From contig DAOROA010000022.1 in NCBI GenBank assembly GCA_035441325.1, forward strand, positions 1 to 64,000: a stretch of 64,000 nt of DNA, in the 5' to 3' direction. Made by a program: the position numbers and the translations under genes. The notes below the pieces were generated by a model. It did no database searches, was not told the origin of the DNA, and saw nothing but the letters and a program-made list of their open reading frames with translations. This stretch comes from Competibacter_A sp002352125 (lineage in GTDB: Bacteria; Pseudomonadota; Gammaproteobacteria; Competibacterales; Competibacteraceae). Position 1 is the first letter of the stretch; every line of letters starts with the position of its first letter. Below, piece by piece: positions 36,006 through 45,100 of this stretch.

Positions 36006-38090
36006 ATGCGCAAGATCGCGTTGTTGTCGATCGTGTTGGCCGCAGCGGTCTACGCAGCGCCGCCGCCCGATACCAGCCTCAAAAAATGGCAGGACGACAA
36101 GGGTGTCTGGCACTACGGCGATACCCGGCCGATATCGCCCGATGCCGTCACCAACAGTGCTGCCGAGGCTTACCGGCGCGGCGATTTCGGCGCGGCGTTC
36201 GAAGAATACATGACCTGGGCGAAACAGGGCGATCCCAGGGCTCAGACCATGGTTGGCCTCATGTATCTGCGCGGCGAAGGGGTGGTGCGGAGCCAGAGCA
36301 ACGCCATCGAATGGTTGCGGCGCGCGGCGATGCAAGGCAATGCCAACGCCCAGTTTCATCTGGCCATGATCTATGTCGAGAATCCCGGTGCAGCGTCCAG
36401 CGAACGGGAGCCGCTATTGTGGTTGCGCCGATCAGCGCAACGCGGCAACGCCGAAGCGCAATACATGCTGGCCAGCGCGTATGCCAATGGCCAAGGCACG
36501 GCGCGCGATGATCGAGAGGCCATGAACTGGTATCAGAAAGCGGCCGGGCAGGGAAACGCCAACGCGCAGTTCGAGCTGGGAAACTTCTATGCCAGCGGCC
36601 GGAGCGTGTCGCGCAACGACAAGGAAGCGGTCCAGTGGTATCAGAAGGCCGCCGAGAAGGGACATCCCGGCGCGCAATTCACGCTCGGGGCGATGTACGC
36701 CGCCGGACGCGGGGTGACGGCCAGCGACCGGGATGCGCTGCGCTGGTACCGCAAGGCGGCCGAGCAGAACCATGCCGAGGCCCAGTACAACTTGGCCGTG
36801 CGTTATTTGAGCGGCCGGGGCGTGCCGCCCGGTCCCGAGGAAGCTTTTTCCTGGTTTCGCAAGGCCGCAGAGCAAGGTTTGGGGCCGGCCCAACTGAGTC
36901 TGGGGCAGATGTACGCAGAGGGAAAAGGTGCAGCCCGAAACGACGCCGAAGCATTGAAGTGGTTCCGGCAGGCGGCCGACCAAAATCTACCGCTGGCGCA
37001 ATATTATTTGGGGCGCATGTATGCCGACGGCCGCGGTGTGCCACGCGATGAGCGAGAAGCCTTGCGGTGGTTCCGGCGGGCCGCTGACCAGAACCTACCG
37101 CTAGCGCAACTGGAATTGGCCAACGGTTATCTGAGCGGTCGCGGGGTGGAACTGGATCAGACCAGAGGGATGCAATTGTTGGTGCAGGCCGCTACGGGCG
37201 GCAGCCCCGAAGCCCAGATACGGTTAGCGGAGCACTATTTCGTCGGCCGCGGCGTGCCGCGCGATAACCGGATAGGCTTGGACTGGTTGCGCAAGGCGGC
37301 CGAACAAGGCTATGCCGAAGCCCAATATCTGTTGGCCGCGCTTTATGCCAGAGGCGAGATGGTCGGACGCGACGACGGCCAGGCCGTCGACTGGTACCGC
37401 AAAGCGGCTGAACAGGGCCACACCGAAAGCCAGATCCGTGTTGCCGGAATGTATGCCGGTGGTTTGGGGGTATCGCAAGACGACCGGCAGGCGCTGCAAT
37501 GGTTTCGAGAAGCCGCCAAACAGGGCGCCGCCGAAGCGGAATTCGGCATCGGGGTCATGTATGCCATGGGCCGGGGCACACCGCGCGACGATACGCAGGC
37601 TGCGGCGTGGTACCGCAAGGCGGCCGAGCGCGGCTTGCCCGCTGCCCAGTTGAACCTGGGGTTGCTGTACGCGGAAGGTCGCGGCGGCGTACCGCGCGAC
37701 GATGCGCAGGCCGTGGCGTGGTACCGCAAGGCGGCCGAGCAGAACTTGCCTCTGGCTCAACTGATGTTGGGCCTGGCTTACGTGACCGGACGAGGCATGC
37801 CCCGCGATGACCGGCAGGGAGTTCGCTGGTTCGAGCGAGCGGCCAACAACGGCTTGCCGCTGGCGCAGTACGGCTTGGGGATGCTGTATAGCAACGGCCG
37901 CGGAGTCGAACGGGATTGGATTAAAGCGCATTTGTGGCTGGATCTGGCGGTGTCTAGCGGCTACGTCGGAGCGGCCCAACCCCTGGAATACGCCATCAGC
38001 CAACTGAACGAAAAAGATTTGGCGCGCGCGCAAGAGCTGGCTCGCGAGTGGCGGATGGCCAATGGTGCTCCAAGCGTCAAACAAAATTGA
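36006..38090 (+). CDS. Secreted Sel1-repeat protein with DUF4124-like start (694 aa)
   Basis: A signal peptide (MRKIALLSIVLAAAVYAAPPP) is followed by a short DUF4124-like motif (KKWQDDKGVWHYGDTRP) and then about 16-17 Sel1-like repeats of about 36 residues. Typical units read AQxxLGxMYAxGRGVxRDDxxAxxWYRKAAEQG. Such solenoids bind other proteins; here the protein should be periplasmic or lipid-bilayer-associated. Neighbouring repeats are alike even at the DNA level (37581 onward and 37691 onward), pointing to recent internal duplication. ATG 36006 is chosen because it starts the signal peptide and follows GGAGG. It converges on mutS. Client unknown. Confidence 0.88.
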   Translation: MRKIALLSIVLAAAVYAAPPPDTSLKKWQDDKGVWHYGDTRPISPDAVTNSAAEAYRRGDFGAAFEEYMTWAKQGDPRAQTMVGLMYLRGEGVVRSQSNAIEWLRRAAMQGNANAQFHLAMIYVENPGAASSEREPLLWLRRSAQRGNAEAQYMLASAYANGQGTARDDREAMNWYQKAAGQGNANAQFELGNFYASGRSVSRNDKEAVQWYQKAAEKGHPGAQFTLGAMYAAGRGVTASDRDALRWYRKAAEQNHAEAQYNLAVRYLSGRGVPPGPEEAFSWFRKAAEQGLGPAQLSLGQMYAEGKGAARNDAEALKWFRQAADQNLPLAQYYLGRMYADGRGVPRDEREALRWFRRAADQNLPLAQLELANGYLSGRGVELDQTRGMQLLVQAATGGSPEAQIRLAEHYFVGRGVPRDNRIGLDWLRKAAEQGYAEAQYLLAALYARGEMVGRDDGQAVDWYRKAAEQGHTESQIRVAGMYAGGLGVSQDDRQALQWFREAAKQGAAEAEFGIGVMYAMGRGTPRDDTQAAAWYRKAAERGLPAAQLNLGLLYAEGRGGVPRDDAQAVAWYRKAAEQNLPLAQLMLGLAYVTGRGMPRDDRQGVRWFERAANNGLPLAQYGLGMLYSNGRGVERDWIKAHLWLDLAVSSGYVGAAQPLEYAISQLNEKDLARAQELAREWRMANGAPSVKQN

Positions 38091-38187
38091 CCGGGCAGCA
38101 GGGATCGTGGGACTGGGTTCGGTTGGCGCGCGTGTGGTCCGGGGGGTTACGAAGGCCGGATCACGCAGATCGTGCGCCAACCGGGCA

Positions 38188-40785
38188 TCAAACGCCGCTC
38201 AACTTTTTTAGCCGCCTCAGTTCGGCCAACGCCCGTTCTGGCGCGAGCGCGTCGAGGTCGAGTTCCGCCAGCGCGGCGACAACGGGGGGCGTCGCTTCTC
38301 CGAACAGCGGCAGTTGCGGGGACGCCGCCGCTGTCCGTCCCGGTAGCTCTCGCCGCAGCATCTGTCGTTCTAGCAGCCGCAACCGTTGACGGGCCTGCTG
38401 GATCACCGCCGGCGGTACGCCCGCCAATGCCGCCACTTGCAGCCCGTAGCTGCGATCCGCCGGCCCATCTTGGACGCGATGCATGAAGACGATGCTCTCG
38501 CCGTGTTCCTCCGCATCGAGATGGACGTTGGCGATACCGGCCTGCTCGTCGGGCAAGCGGGTCAATTCGAAATAGTGCGTGGCGAACAGGGTAAAAGCGC
38601 GCACCTTTTCCGCCAAGTGCACCGCGCAAGCCCAAGCTAGCGCCAAGCCGTCGAAGGTGCTGGTGCCGCGCCCGATCTCGTCGATCAGCACCAAGCTATG
38701 CGGGGTGGCGTTGTGCAGGATGTTGGCCGCTTCGCTCATCTCGACCATGAAGGTCGAGCGGCCTGTCGCCAGATCGTCCGAAGCACCGATGCGGGTGAAA
38801 ATCCGGTCGATGGGACCGATTGCTGCCCGTTCGGCGGGGACGAAGCTGCCAAGATGCGCCAGCAGCACGATCAGCGCGGTCTGGCGCATGAAAGTGGATT
38901 TCCCCCCCAGATTTGGGCCGGTGACGATCAACATCCGCCGCCGTTCTGGTTCGAGTTGCAGATCATTGGGCACGAACGGCTCGTCCAACACCTGCTCGAC
39001 CACCGGGTGGCGGCCGGCTTCGATCTCGATGCCCGGCTCGGCCACCAGCTCCGGCCGGTTCCAGCGCAACGCGGCGGCGCGCTCGGCCAGATCGGCCAGC
39101 ACGTCCAGTTCCGCCAGCGCGGCGGCGCTGGCCTGGAACGCGGGCAGGCGGGCGATCAGGTGGTCCAGCAAGGCATCGTACAAGGCTTTTTCCCGCGCCA
39201 ACGCCTGTTCCTGAGCGCGCAACGCCTTGTGCTCGAATTCCTGTAATTCCGGAATGATGTAGCGTTCCGCGCCCTTGAGGGTCTGGCGGCGGAGATAATC
39301 GGCCGGCACCGCTTGCGACTGGGCACGGGTGACTTCGATGTAGTAACCGTGGACGCGGTTGAAGCCAACCTTGAGGTTGTTGATGCCGGTGCGTTGCCGT
39401 TCCCGCGCTTCCAGTTTCACCAGATACTCGTCGGCGTGCTCGCTCAGGTTGCGCAACTCGTCCAATTCGGCGTCGTAGCCGGGGGCGATGACGCCACCGT
39501 CGCGCAAGGTTTGCGGCGGGTTGGCGACGATGGCCCGGTTCAACAGCGCGCAAGCGTCAGGGTGCGTTCCGGCGCGACCGGCGAGATCGCGCAACAGGCT
39601 TGCGTTCAGCGAGCTCAGAAATTGCTGCACGCCGGGCAACCGGGCCAAGGCGTCGGCCAGGGTGACCAGATCGCGGGGCCGGGCCGATTTCAGCGCCACT
39701 CGCGCCAGAATCCGCTCCACGTCGCCGGTGCCGCGCAACAGGCCGCGCAGGTATTCGTAACCGCCGTTGTCCAGCAGTTGCCGCAGGCTGTCTTGCCGCT
39801 GGCGGAGGATGGACCGGTCCCGCAATGGCCGGTGCAGCCAGCGGCGCAGCAACCGGCCGCCCATCGGCGTCACGCAGCGGTCGAGAATCCCGATCAGGGT
39901 GTGTTCGTGGCGGCCGCCCAGACCGTGCTCCAGCTCCAGATTGCGGCGGCTGGCGGCGTCGAGAATCACGCTGTCCTCATGGCGCTCGACCCGCAAGCCG
40001 GTCAGATGGGGTAGGGCGCTGCGCTGGGTGTCCTTGACGTATTGCAGCAGGCAGCCGGCCGCTCCCACCGCGACCGGCTGGTCGGCGCAGCCGAAACCGT
40101 CCAGATTGCGGACTCCGAATTGCGCGCACAGGGCGCGGGCGGCGCTGTCCCGGTCGAAGTGCCACGGTGCTTGCCGGCGTAGACCGGGGTGTTGGCGCCA
40201 GAGATCGGGCGGATCGAAATCTTCGCTGATTAGCAGTTCCGCCGGCTTCAGCCGCTCCAGTTCGTTGAGCAGCGCCACGTCGCCGTGCAGTTGCGCAACC
40301 GTGAACCGGCCGCCGCTCAAATCCAGATGGGCCAGTCCGTAGACGTTCTTGGTTCGATGCAGGGCAACCAGCAGGTTATCGCGGCGTTCGTCCAACAGCG
40401 CTTCGTCGGTCAAGGTGCCGGGCGTGACGATCCGCACCACCCGCCGTTCCACCGGCCCTTTGCTGGCGGCAGGATCGCCCAGTTGCTCGCAAATTGCCAC
40501 CGACAGACCGAGCTTGACCAGCTTGGCGAGATAACTCTCGACGGCGTGGAACGGAACGCCGGCCATCGGAATCGGTGCGCCGGCCGATTGGCCGCGTGCG
40601 GTCAACGTGATGTTGAGCAGTTCGGCGGCGCGGCGGGCATCGTCGTAGAACAGTTCGTAGAAATCCCCCATCCGATAAAGCAGCAGAATATCGGGATGTT
40701 CGGCCTTGATGCGCAGGTATTGCTGCATCATGGGGGTGTGGTTCGACAGGTCGGGAGCTGGCTCTGGTGAGGGTTTCTGGTTCAT
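38188..40785 (-). CDS. mutS: DNA mismatch repair protein MutS (865 aa)
   Basis: Recognises mismatches and starts methyl-directed repair. The mismatch-binding Phe-x-Glu lies near residues 42-44 (MGDFYELF). Connector, lever and clamp domains follow. The ATPase has Walker A GPNLGGKSTFMRQ, Walker B LVLIDEIGRGTSTFDG and ATHYFELT. The C-terminal tail is present. ATG 40785 is preferred to a TTG at 40794. Length is slightly above E. coli MutS (853). No mutL is in the window. Confidence 0.97.
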   Translation of the reverse strand: MNQKPSPEPAPDLSNHTPMMQQYLRIKAEHPDILLLYRMGDFYELFYDDARRAAELLNITLTARGQSAGAPIPMAGVPFHAVESYLAKLVKLGLSVAICEQLGDPAASKGPVERRVVRIVTPGTLTDEALLDERRDNLLVALHRTKNVYGLAHLDLSGGRFTVAQLHGDVALLNELERLKPAELLISEDFDPPDLWRQHPGLRRQAPWHFDRDSAARALCAQFGVRNLDGFGCADQPVAVGAAGCLLQYVKDTQRSALPHLTGLRVERHEDSVILDAASRRNLELEHGLGGRHEHTLIGILDRCVTPMGGRLLRRWLHRPLRDRSILRQRQDSLRQLLDNGGYEYLRGLLRGTGDVERILARVALKSARPRDLVTLADALARLPGVQQFLSSLNASLLRDLAGRAGTHPDACALLNRAIVANPPQTLRDGGVIAPGYDAELDELRNLSEHADEYLVKLEARERQRTGINNLKVGFNRVHGYYIEVTRAQSQAVPADYLRRQTLKGAERYIIPELQEFEHKALRAQEQALAREKALYDALLDHLIARLPAFQASAAALAELDVLADLAERAAALRWNRPELVAEPGIEIEAGRHPVVEQVLDEPFVPNDLQLEPERRRMLIVTGPNLGGKSTFMRQTALIVLLAHLGSFVPAERAAIGPIDRIFTRIGASDDLATGRSTFMVEMSEAANILHNATPHSLVLIDEIGRGTSTFDGLALAWACAVHLAEKVRAFTLFATHYFELTRLPDEQAGIANVHLDAEEHGESIVFMHRVQDGPADRSYGLQVAALAGVPPAVIQQARQRLRLLERQMLRRELPGRTAAASPQLPLFGEATPPVVAALAELDLDALAPERALAELRRLKKLSGV

Positions 40786-41033
40786 CGATGGCAACGCGCC
40801 GAACGGTGTGGAGCAATTCCACGGTTGGTGTACTGGGAGGTTCTTGGCATGTAGTCCATGTAGCCGTTCAGGAATATGTTGCCAACATCGAGTCGATCGA
40901 CCGTGCGCTGTTCGCCCGCCGTCGCTAGCCGGCCGATGGGCTCGAAACCGGGCCGCACTTTAGTTTTGCCGGCTGCCGCTGGGGATCGGATCCAGCGTTA
41001 CACCAGGATCGCCGAGGGCGGAAGATGCCTGAA

Positions 41034-42470
41034 TCAACGAAGTCTGTTTGATGACGTCGTGCTGGCTCGAAACGCGGCGTTCGCGATTTCGCCTTTCGAT
41101 TGATCGGCTTGAGAAATCTCTTTTTCGAGATCCCGCTCCAGCAAGGCCTCGTAGATCGGTACGTTGGGCCACCATTCGGCGATGACATAAGCCGAGAAGC
41201 AGGCGGTAAACAGAGGCAGGATTAAAGAGTAATTGCCGGTCATTTCGACAATCAACACGATGCCGGTGAGCGGTGCGCGGACGATAGCGGTGAAATAAGC
41301 GGCCATGCCGGCGACGGCAACCGTGAGTGGTTCCGGCGCGACCAGCGGAAACCATTCCTGCCCCAGTTCGCCGATCCACAATCCCAGCAGGGCGCCGAGT
41401 ACCAGCAGCGGCGCGAAGATGCCGCCGGCAGCGCCGGTACCATAGCTGCCCATCGTGAGCAGAAAGCGCAGGCCGAACAGGAAAGCCAGCATCCAAAGAT
41501 CGAAGTGTTCCCGCCCGCTCAGGATGCGTTGCACCAGCGGCTGGCCGCCTCCACAGACTTCCGGCATCCACCAGCCGATCAAGCCGATGATGACGCCCCA
41601 AGAAACGCATTTGCTTACTAACAGCCAACGGCTTCGGGCTTCGGTCAGGCGTTGGGTGGTCAGCAATGCCCGGTTGAAAAGAACACCGAGAACACCAGCC
41701 AGAATTCCCAGCATCAGAAACAGATGCAGGCTGGCCAAGTCGGGAATGCTGGTTACCGTGACATGAAAGACCGGGTTTTGGCCCATGAAACCGCGCGAGA
41801 GGACATCGGCCGTCATGGAAGCGATGAGAGCGGCGAAAAACACTAATGGCGTGAAGCTTCCCTGAAGTTCTTCCAAAACGAAAACCACTCCCGCCAACGG
41901 AGCGTTGAAAATGGCGGAAAGACCGGCGCCAGCACCGGCGGCGATCAGGGAGCGTTTTTCCAAGGCGTCGCTGTGGTAGCGGCTGCCCAGCATTTGTCCC
42001 AGCGCGCCGCCCATTTGTACGGTGGGTCCTTCTCGTCCCAAGGTGAGGCCGCCGGTGACGCCGATGACGCCGCCGACGAATTTGACCCAAAGCACTCGGT
42101 ACCAAACCATCGAGCGATAGCCGAGTAGAACGCCTTTGAGATGAGGAATGCCGCTGCCGGCAGCGGCTGGCGCAAAAAACCGGACCAGCCAGACCGCCAG
42201 GCTGATGGTGGCGACCGAGAACGCGATGGATAGGGCGACGCCCCACCGGTCGAAGTGGTCGGCAGTGGAGTCGAGAAGAGCCAACCGCAGCTTTTCGCCA
42301 GCGTCCATGGTTTTCGCGAAGGCGACTGCCATCAGGCCCGAGAACACGCCCAACAGGAGCGCTCGCGGCAATAAGCGCAACCGTTGGCGGTTCAGTTTCT
42401 CCATGCGGCGCTTGGCTCGAAGGAGGTTGCTGCCAGGGTTGGAAGGATTGTGCTCCGTTTGGGTCATCAT
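41034..42470 (-). CDS. ClC-family chloride transporter (478 aa)
   Basis: Membrane protein with about 16-18 helices in the ClC fold. The three anion-selectivity segments are present: GSGIPHLKG, GREGPTVQMGGALGQ with the gating Glu, and GAAGGIFAPLLVLGA. FNAPLAGVVFVLEEL holds the inner Glu that marks H+/Cl- exchangers (Glu203 of the E. coli protein), so exchange rather than channel behaviour is likely. No CBS domains follow. The open frame extends upstream, but the tandem ATG at 42470/42467 begins the family-like N-terminus. It lies 55 bp after the NudJ gene on the same strand. Confidence 0.93.
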   Translation of the reverse strand: MMTQTEHNPSNPGSNLLRAKRRMEKLNRQRLRLLPRALLLGVFSGLMAVAFAKTMDAGEKLRLALLDSTADHFDRWGVALSIAFSVATISLAVWLVRFFAPAAAGSGIPHLKGVLLGYRSMVWYRVLWVKFVGGVIGVTGGLTLGREGPTVQMGGALGQMLGSRYHSDALEKRSLIAAGAGAGLSAIFNAPLAGVVFVLEELQGSFTPLVFFAALIASMTADVLSRGFMGQNPVFHVTVTSIPDLASLHLFLMLGILAGVLGVLFNRALLTTQRLTEARSRWLLVSKCVSWGVIIGLIGWWMPEVCGGGQPLVQRILSGREHFDLWMLAFLFGLRFLLTMGSYGTGAAGGIFAPLLVLGALLGLWIGELGQEWFPLVAPEPLTVAVAGMAAYFTAIVRAPLTGIVLIVEMTGNYSLILPLFTACFSAYVIAEWWPNVPIYEALLERDLEKEISQADQSKGEIANAAFRASTTSSNRLR

Positions 42471-42525
42471 CGCTTGCGAAGAGGGCCATGCGGCGGTGCG
42501 CGGTCGGCGGCGGCCGCCCAAAGTT

Positions 42526-42978
42526 TCAGAGATAGCCGAACAGTTCCAGCGGATAGCGTTTTCCGGCCAGATAGTCGTCGATGCAGCGCAAGACCATCGG
42601 GCTGCGCAGTTTCGGCCCCGACGCGGCGATTTCTTCTCGCGTCAACCACACCGCCTGTTGAATGCCGTGATCCAATGATTGGTTGGCATGATGGTGCAGG
42701 GCGGTACCGGCGAAACAGGTGCGGACGAACGTGTGGCCTTTGGGGTGGGTCCAATAGTAGATGCCGACGATGGCGTCCACTCGAATCTCCCAGGCGGTTT
42801 CCTCCAGGGTTTCCCGGATGGCCGCCGCCGCCAGCGTTTCGTGCTCGTCGAGATGACCGGCGGGCTGGTTGTAAACCAGCTCCTCGCCGTCGGCGTATTC
42901 CTCCACCAGCAGGAAGCGGCCGTCGCGTTCGACGATGGTGGCGACGGTCAAGCGTGGTAGCCATTCGATGGATTCCAT
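42526..42978 (-). CDS. nudJ: NudJ-like Nudix hydrolase (150 aa)
   Basis: Nudix phosphohydrolase. The N-terminal WLPRLTVATIVERDGRFLLVEE and the box GHLDEHETLAAAAIRETLEETAW match NudJ, which hydrolyses HMP-PP, thiamine pyrophosphate and nucleoside di- and triphosphates in E. coli. Length is the same (153). ATG 42978 has a GTAGGAGG ribosome-binding site 4-6 bases upstream. It follows the haem protein gene by 8 bp, so they probably form one transcript with the ClC gene. Confidence 0.88.
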   Translation of the reverse strand: MESIEWLPRLTVATIVERDGRFLLVEEYADGEELVYNQPAGHLDEHETLAAAAIRETLEETAWEIRVDAIVGIYYWTHPKGHTFVRTCFAGTALHHHANQSLDHGIQQAVWLTREEIAASGPKLRSPMVLRCIDDYLAGKRYPLELFGYL

Positions 42979-42986
42979 GCGGCCTC

Positions 42987-43568
42987 CTACGGCAGCGGCT
43001 TGTCGATGGTGAACGCGCCGCGCAGCTCGCCTTCCTTGAAGCCGCGCGCTTTGTCGTTCGGGTAAAGTTCTTTGAGCTTGGCGTCCACGGCGGGATCGAT
43101 ATTTTCGCCGTGGCAGCTCAGGCAAAGGCCGGCGGTGGGAATGGCTTTCATGTAGCGGAAGGTTTTTTTGCCTTGGTCGTCTTCGATGACCGCGAAGAAT
43201 TCCAGTTTATCCACGGGGTCGCCCTGGGCCTTGCGCGCCTCGAACTGCTTGAGCACGGCCAGTTCCCAGTTGTCGGGGGCGTTGTCGGGATTGCGAAGCT
43301 TGAGGCTGGTCCGCCCGATTAGCATTTCCTGTTTCTGGCCGAGATCGGTGGCGATTTGAGCGGCTTTTTCGCGGCAGACCGCGATGCCGTTGACCGGGCC
43401 GCCGCTCTGGATGGCTTGTTGCAGGGTATCCTTTAGCATGCTCCCGAACGTTTGCGCCGCGTGCCGGCTGGCGACCACTTCCGGCGGCACGTCGTCGGAT
43501 TGCTGTCGCGCCGAGGCGGGGCCGACGGCCAGCGCCGTGCCAAGAACCAGAATCGAAATCGTTCGCAT
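42987..43568 (-). CDS. Periplasmic DUF3365 c-type-haem protein (193 aa)
   Basis: A signal peptide (MRTISILVLGTALAVGPASA) is followed by a Tll0287-like DUF3365 domain with one CxxCH haem site (LCLSCHGE, about residue 150) and the family features GPVNGIAVC, LRNPDNAPDNWE and KAIPTAGLC. It is soluble in the periplasm, unlike the membrane sensor at 19447 that carries the same domain. Function may be redox or small-ligand sensing, or simple electron transfer. ATG 43568 has a GGGGGAA site and starts the signal peptide. Confidence 0.85.
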   Translation of the reverse strand: MRTISILVLGTALAVGPASARQQSDDVPPEVVASRHAAQTFGSMLKDTLQQAIQSGGPVNGIAVCREKAAQIATDLGQKQEMLIGRTSLKLRNPDNAPDNWELAVLKQFEARKAQGDPVDKLEFFAVIEDDQGKKTFRYMKAIPTAGLCLSCHGENIDPAVDAKLKELYPNDKARGFKEGELRGAFTIDKPLP

Positions 43569-43713
43569 CGAAGGATTCCCCCTTTGCTTTTGGTTCGCTA
43601 TTTGGACGAGCAGTATAGGCGAATGTGCCCGTCTGGGCGGATTTTTCCGGGTCCGGACCTTTCTAAACAGGGCGGGCGCGATTGCCGGCGTAACCAGAAC
43701 TACGAGGTGTACG

Positions 43714-44046
43714 ATGAGCCTGTCCCAGAAGACGTGCACGCCCTGCCGGGGCGGTATCCCTCCGCTGACTTCGAGCGAAGCCGAAGCCCTGTTGTCGCAA
43801 GCACCCGAGTGGCAATTGCTGGAGAACGGCACGCGGATCGAACGGCGATTCCAGTTCAAAAACTTCGCCGCCGCCTTGGCGTTCGTCAATCGGGTGGGCG
43901 ATCTGGCCGAACAGGAAGGGCACCATCCCGATATCACTTTCGGCTGGGGCTACGCCAGCGTCTTGTTCTACACCCACAAGATCGGCGGCTTGCACGAAAA
44001 CGATTTCATCATGGCCGCCAAGGTCAACGAACTGTATGCCGAGTGA
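43714..44046 (+). CDS. phhB: Pterin-4a-carbinolamine dehydratase (110 aa)
   Basis: Recycles the tetrahydropterin cofactor of aromatic amino acid hydroxylases and may also serve molybdopterin or folate chemistry. Motifs: FKNFAAALAFVNRVG, the catalytic EGHHPDI and THKIGGLHENDF. Length fits the family (about 110). GAGG precedes ATG 43714. No phenylalanine hydroxylase gene is beside it, so its partner is not shown. Confidence 0.92.
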   Translation: MSLSQKTCTPCRGGIPPLTSSEAEALLSQAPEWQLLENGTRIERRFQFKNFAAALAFVNRVGDLAEQEGHHPDITFGWGYASVLFYTHKIGGLHENDFIMAAKVNELYAE

Positions 44047-44062
44047 GGGGCCGTCGGACATT

Positions 44063-44084
44063 CCCCTCTTTGGCAAAGGGGGGT
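44063..44084. repeat. Repeat-type hairpin downstream of phhB
   Basis: CCCCTCTTTG and CAAAGGGGGG pair at nine of ten positions with almost no loop, in the gap between convergent phhB and the Rpn gene. It resembles dispersed extragenic palindromes and could also act as a terminator; no U tract follows. Confidence 0.4.
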
Positions 44085-44103
44085 GTTGGCTGAAGAGCTT
44101 GGG

Positions 44104-44346
44104 TCATGGTTGAGCAAATACCCCCTCCAACGAGGGGGCGTCCAGTACCCGTTCCCCCCACGTTTCCAACTGGGCTGGTTCCGCCACCGCCAGCTTCGCC
44201 TCCACCCAGCCCGGCACCGGCCCGAACCGACGGGTTAACAGCCGCCTCAACAGTAGCGATTCGCCTACCAGGATGCCCTTCTCGATGCCCATCGGGATAC
44301 CCTTCTCGATGCCCTCTTGTACCCACTGCTCCGCAATCGTTGTCAT
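44104..44346 (-). CDS. Possible internal-start short Rpn product (80 aa)
   Basis: Within the Rpn gene an in-frame ATG at 44346 (MTTIAEQWVQEG...) is preceded by GAGGGTGAG, a good ribosome-binding site about 4 bases away. The 80-residue product would hold only the C-terminal helical part, without the nuclease residues. In E. coli Rpn loci, short proteins from internal starts bind and block the full nuclease. Here the same arrangement is a sequence-based guess only. Confidence 0.35.
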   Translation of the reverse strand: MTTIAEQWVQEGIEKGIPMGIEKGILVGESLLLRRLLTRRFGPVPGWVEAKLAVAEPAQLETWGERVLDAPSLEGVFAQP

Positions 44347-45090
44347 CAGCTCACCCTCATTGCTCAAGACCGCCGTCGCCACCCGGCGCAATTCGTCGGC
44401 GTTCAGCCGCTCCGTGCTCGGCCCTTGGGCCAGATAGCGCAGCAGCGTGATCACATAATCCAGCCCGCTCGAACTCTGCTCCAACTCGCGCAGCAGCCCG
44501 AGAATCTCCGGCAACCGCTCCCGCAAATCGTCGCGGAAGATGTATTTCAGGGTCAGCAGCGCGGTTTGCAACAGGACCGCGCCCTGCAATTCTTCGTCCC
44601 GGTAGCCGCTCAGATCGATCAGGTAATAGGTGCAATCCGGTATGCACTCCCGCAGCGCTGGCACGTCGGCTACGTCGTCGGCAAACCGCCGGCTGAGCCG
44701 CCAAGCTTTCGCGCCGTGATAGACCACCACCGGGATGATCGGCGGCAAGCGGCCGGTGTGACCGGCGTTCAAGCATTGCTCCCAAATCCGCACCCGATAC
44801 CGCAGCAGGTCCAGTCCGATCCGCGATTCCACGTAGCTTTTGTGTTCGAACAGGATGTGGACATAACCGGTTCCGCCGCCCGGTAGGTCCACTTCGTACA
44901 GTAAATCGGCCGGATGTTGCGCCAGGTCCGGATCCAGAAACGAATCCTTACCCGCGCGCAGCGTTGCCCAATCCAGCGCCACCGCCACCGCCGGGGGCAG
45001 GTAGCGCGCCAGAAATTCCGCCGCGACTTCGGTGCGCCCGAACACCGCTTTGAAAAACCGATCATGCGGGCTGCTTAACGTCGTCATCAT
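44104..45090 (-). CDS. Rpn-family PD-(D/E)XK nuclease (328 aa)
   Basis: Member of the Rpn/YhgA-like recombination-promoting nuclease family. The start HDRFFKAVFGRTEVAAEFL is diagnostic. The catalytic set is Asp62 (PADLLYEV) and Glu82-x-Lys84 (ILFEHKSY), all present. The middle (TYYLIDLSGYRDEEL, VVYHGAKAW) is normal for the family. The C-terminal about 80 residues are helical and contain paired EGIEKGI repeats. It starts 10 bp after the TIR-CHAT-STAND gene stop, and its GGAGAAGG ribosome-binding site fills that gap, so both genes are co-expressed. Rpn proteins cut DNA and several act in phage defence or growth arrest. Confidence 0.9.
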   Translation of the reverse strand: MMTTLSSPHDRFFKAVFGRTEVAAEFLARYLPPAVAVALDWATLRAGKDSFLDPDLAQHPADLLYEVDLPGGGTGYVHILFEHKSYVESRIGLDLLRYRVRIWEQCLNAGHTGRLPPIIPVVVYHGAKAWRLSRRFADDVADVPALRECIPDCTYYLIDLSGYRDEELQGAVLLQTALLTLKYIFRDDLRERLPEILGLLRELEQSSSGLDYVITLLRYLAQGPSTERLNADELRRVATAVLSNEGELMTTIAEQWVQEGIEKGIPMGIEKGILVGESLLLRRLLTRRFGPVPGWVEAKLAVAEPAQLETWGERVLDAPSLEGVFAQP

Positions 45091-45100
45091 GCCTTCTCCG

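Noticed and set aside
36100..38000. Regularly spaced DNA repeats that might be a CRISPR array
   Set aside because: The period is about 108 bp in frame with Sel1 repeats of 36 codons; there are no short identical repeats with unique spacers.
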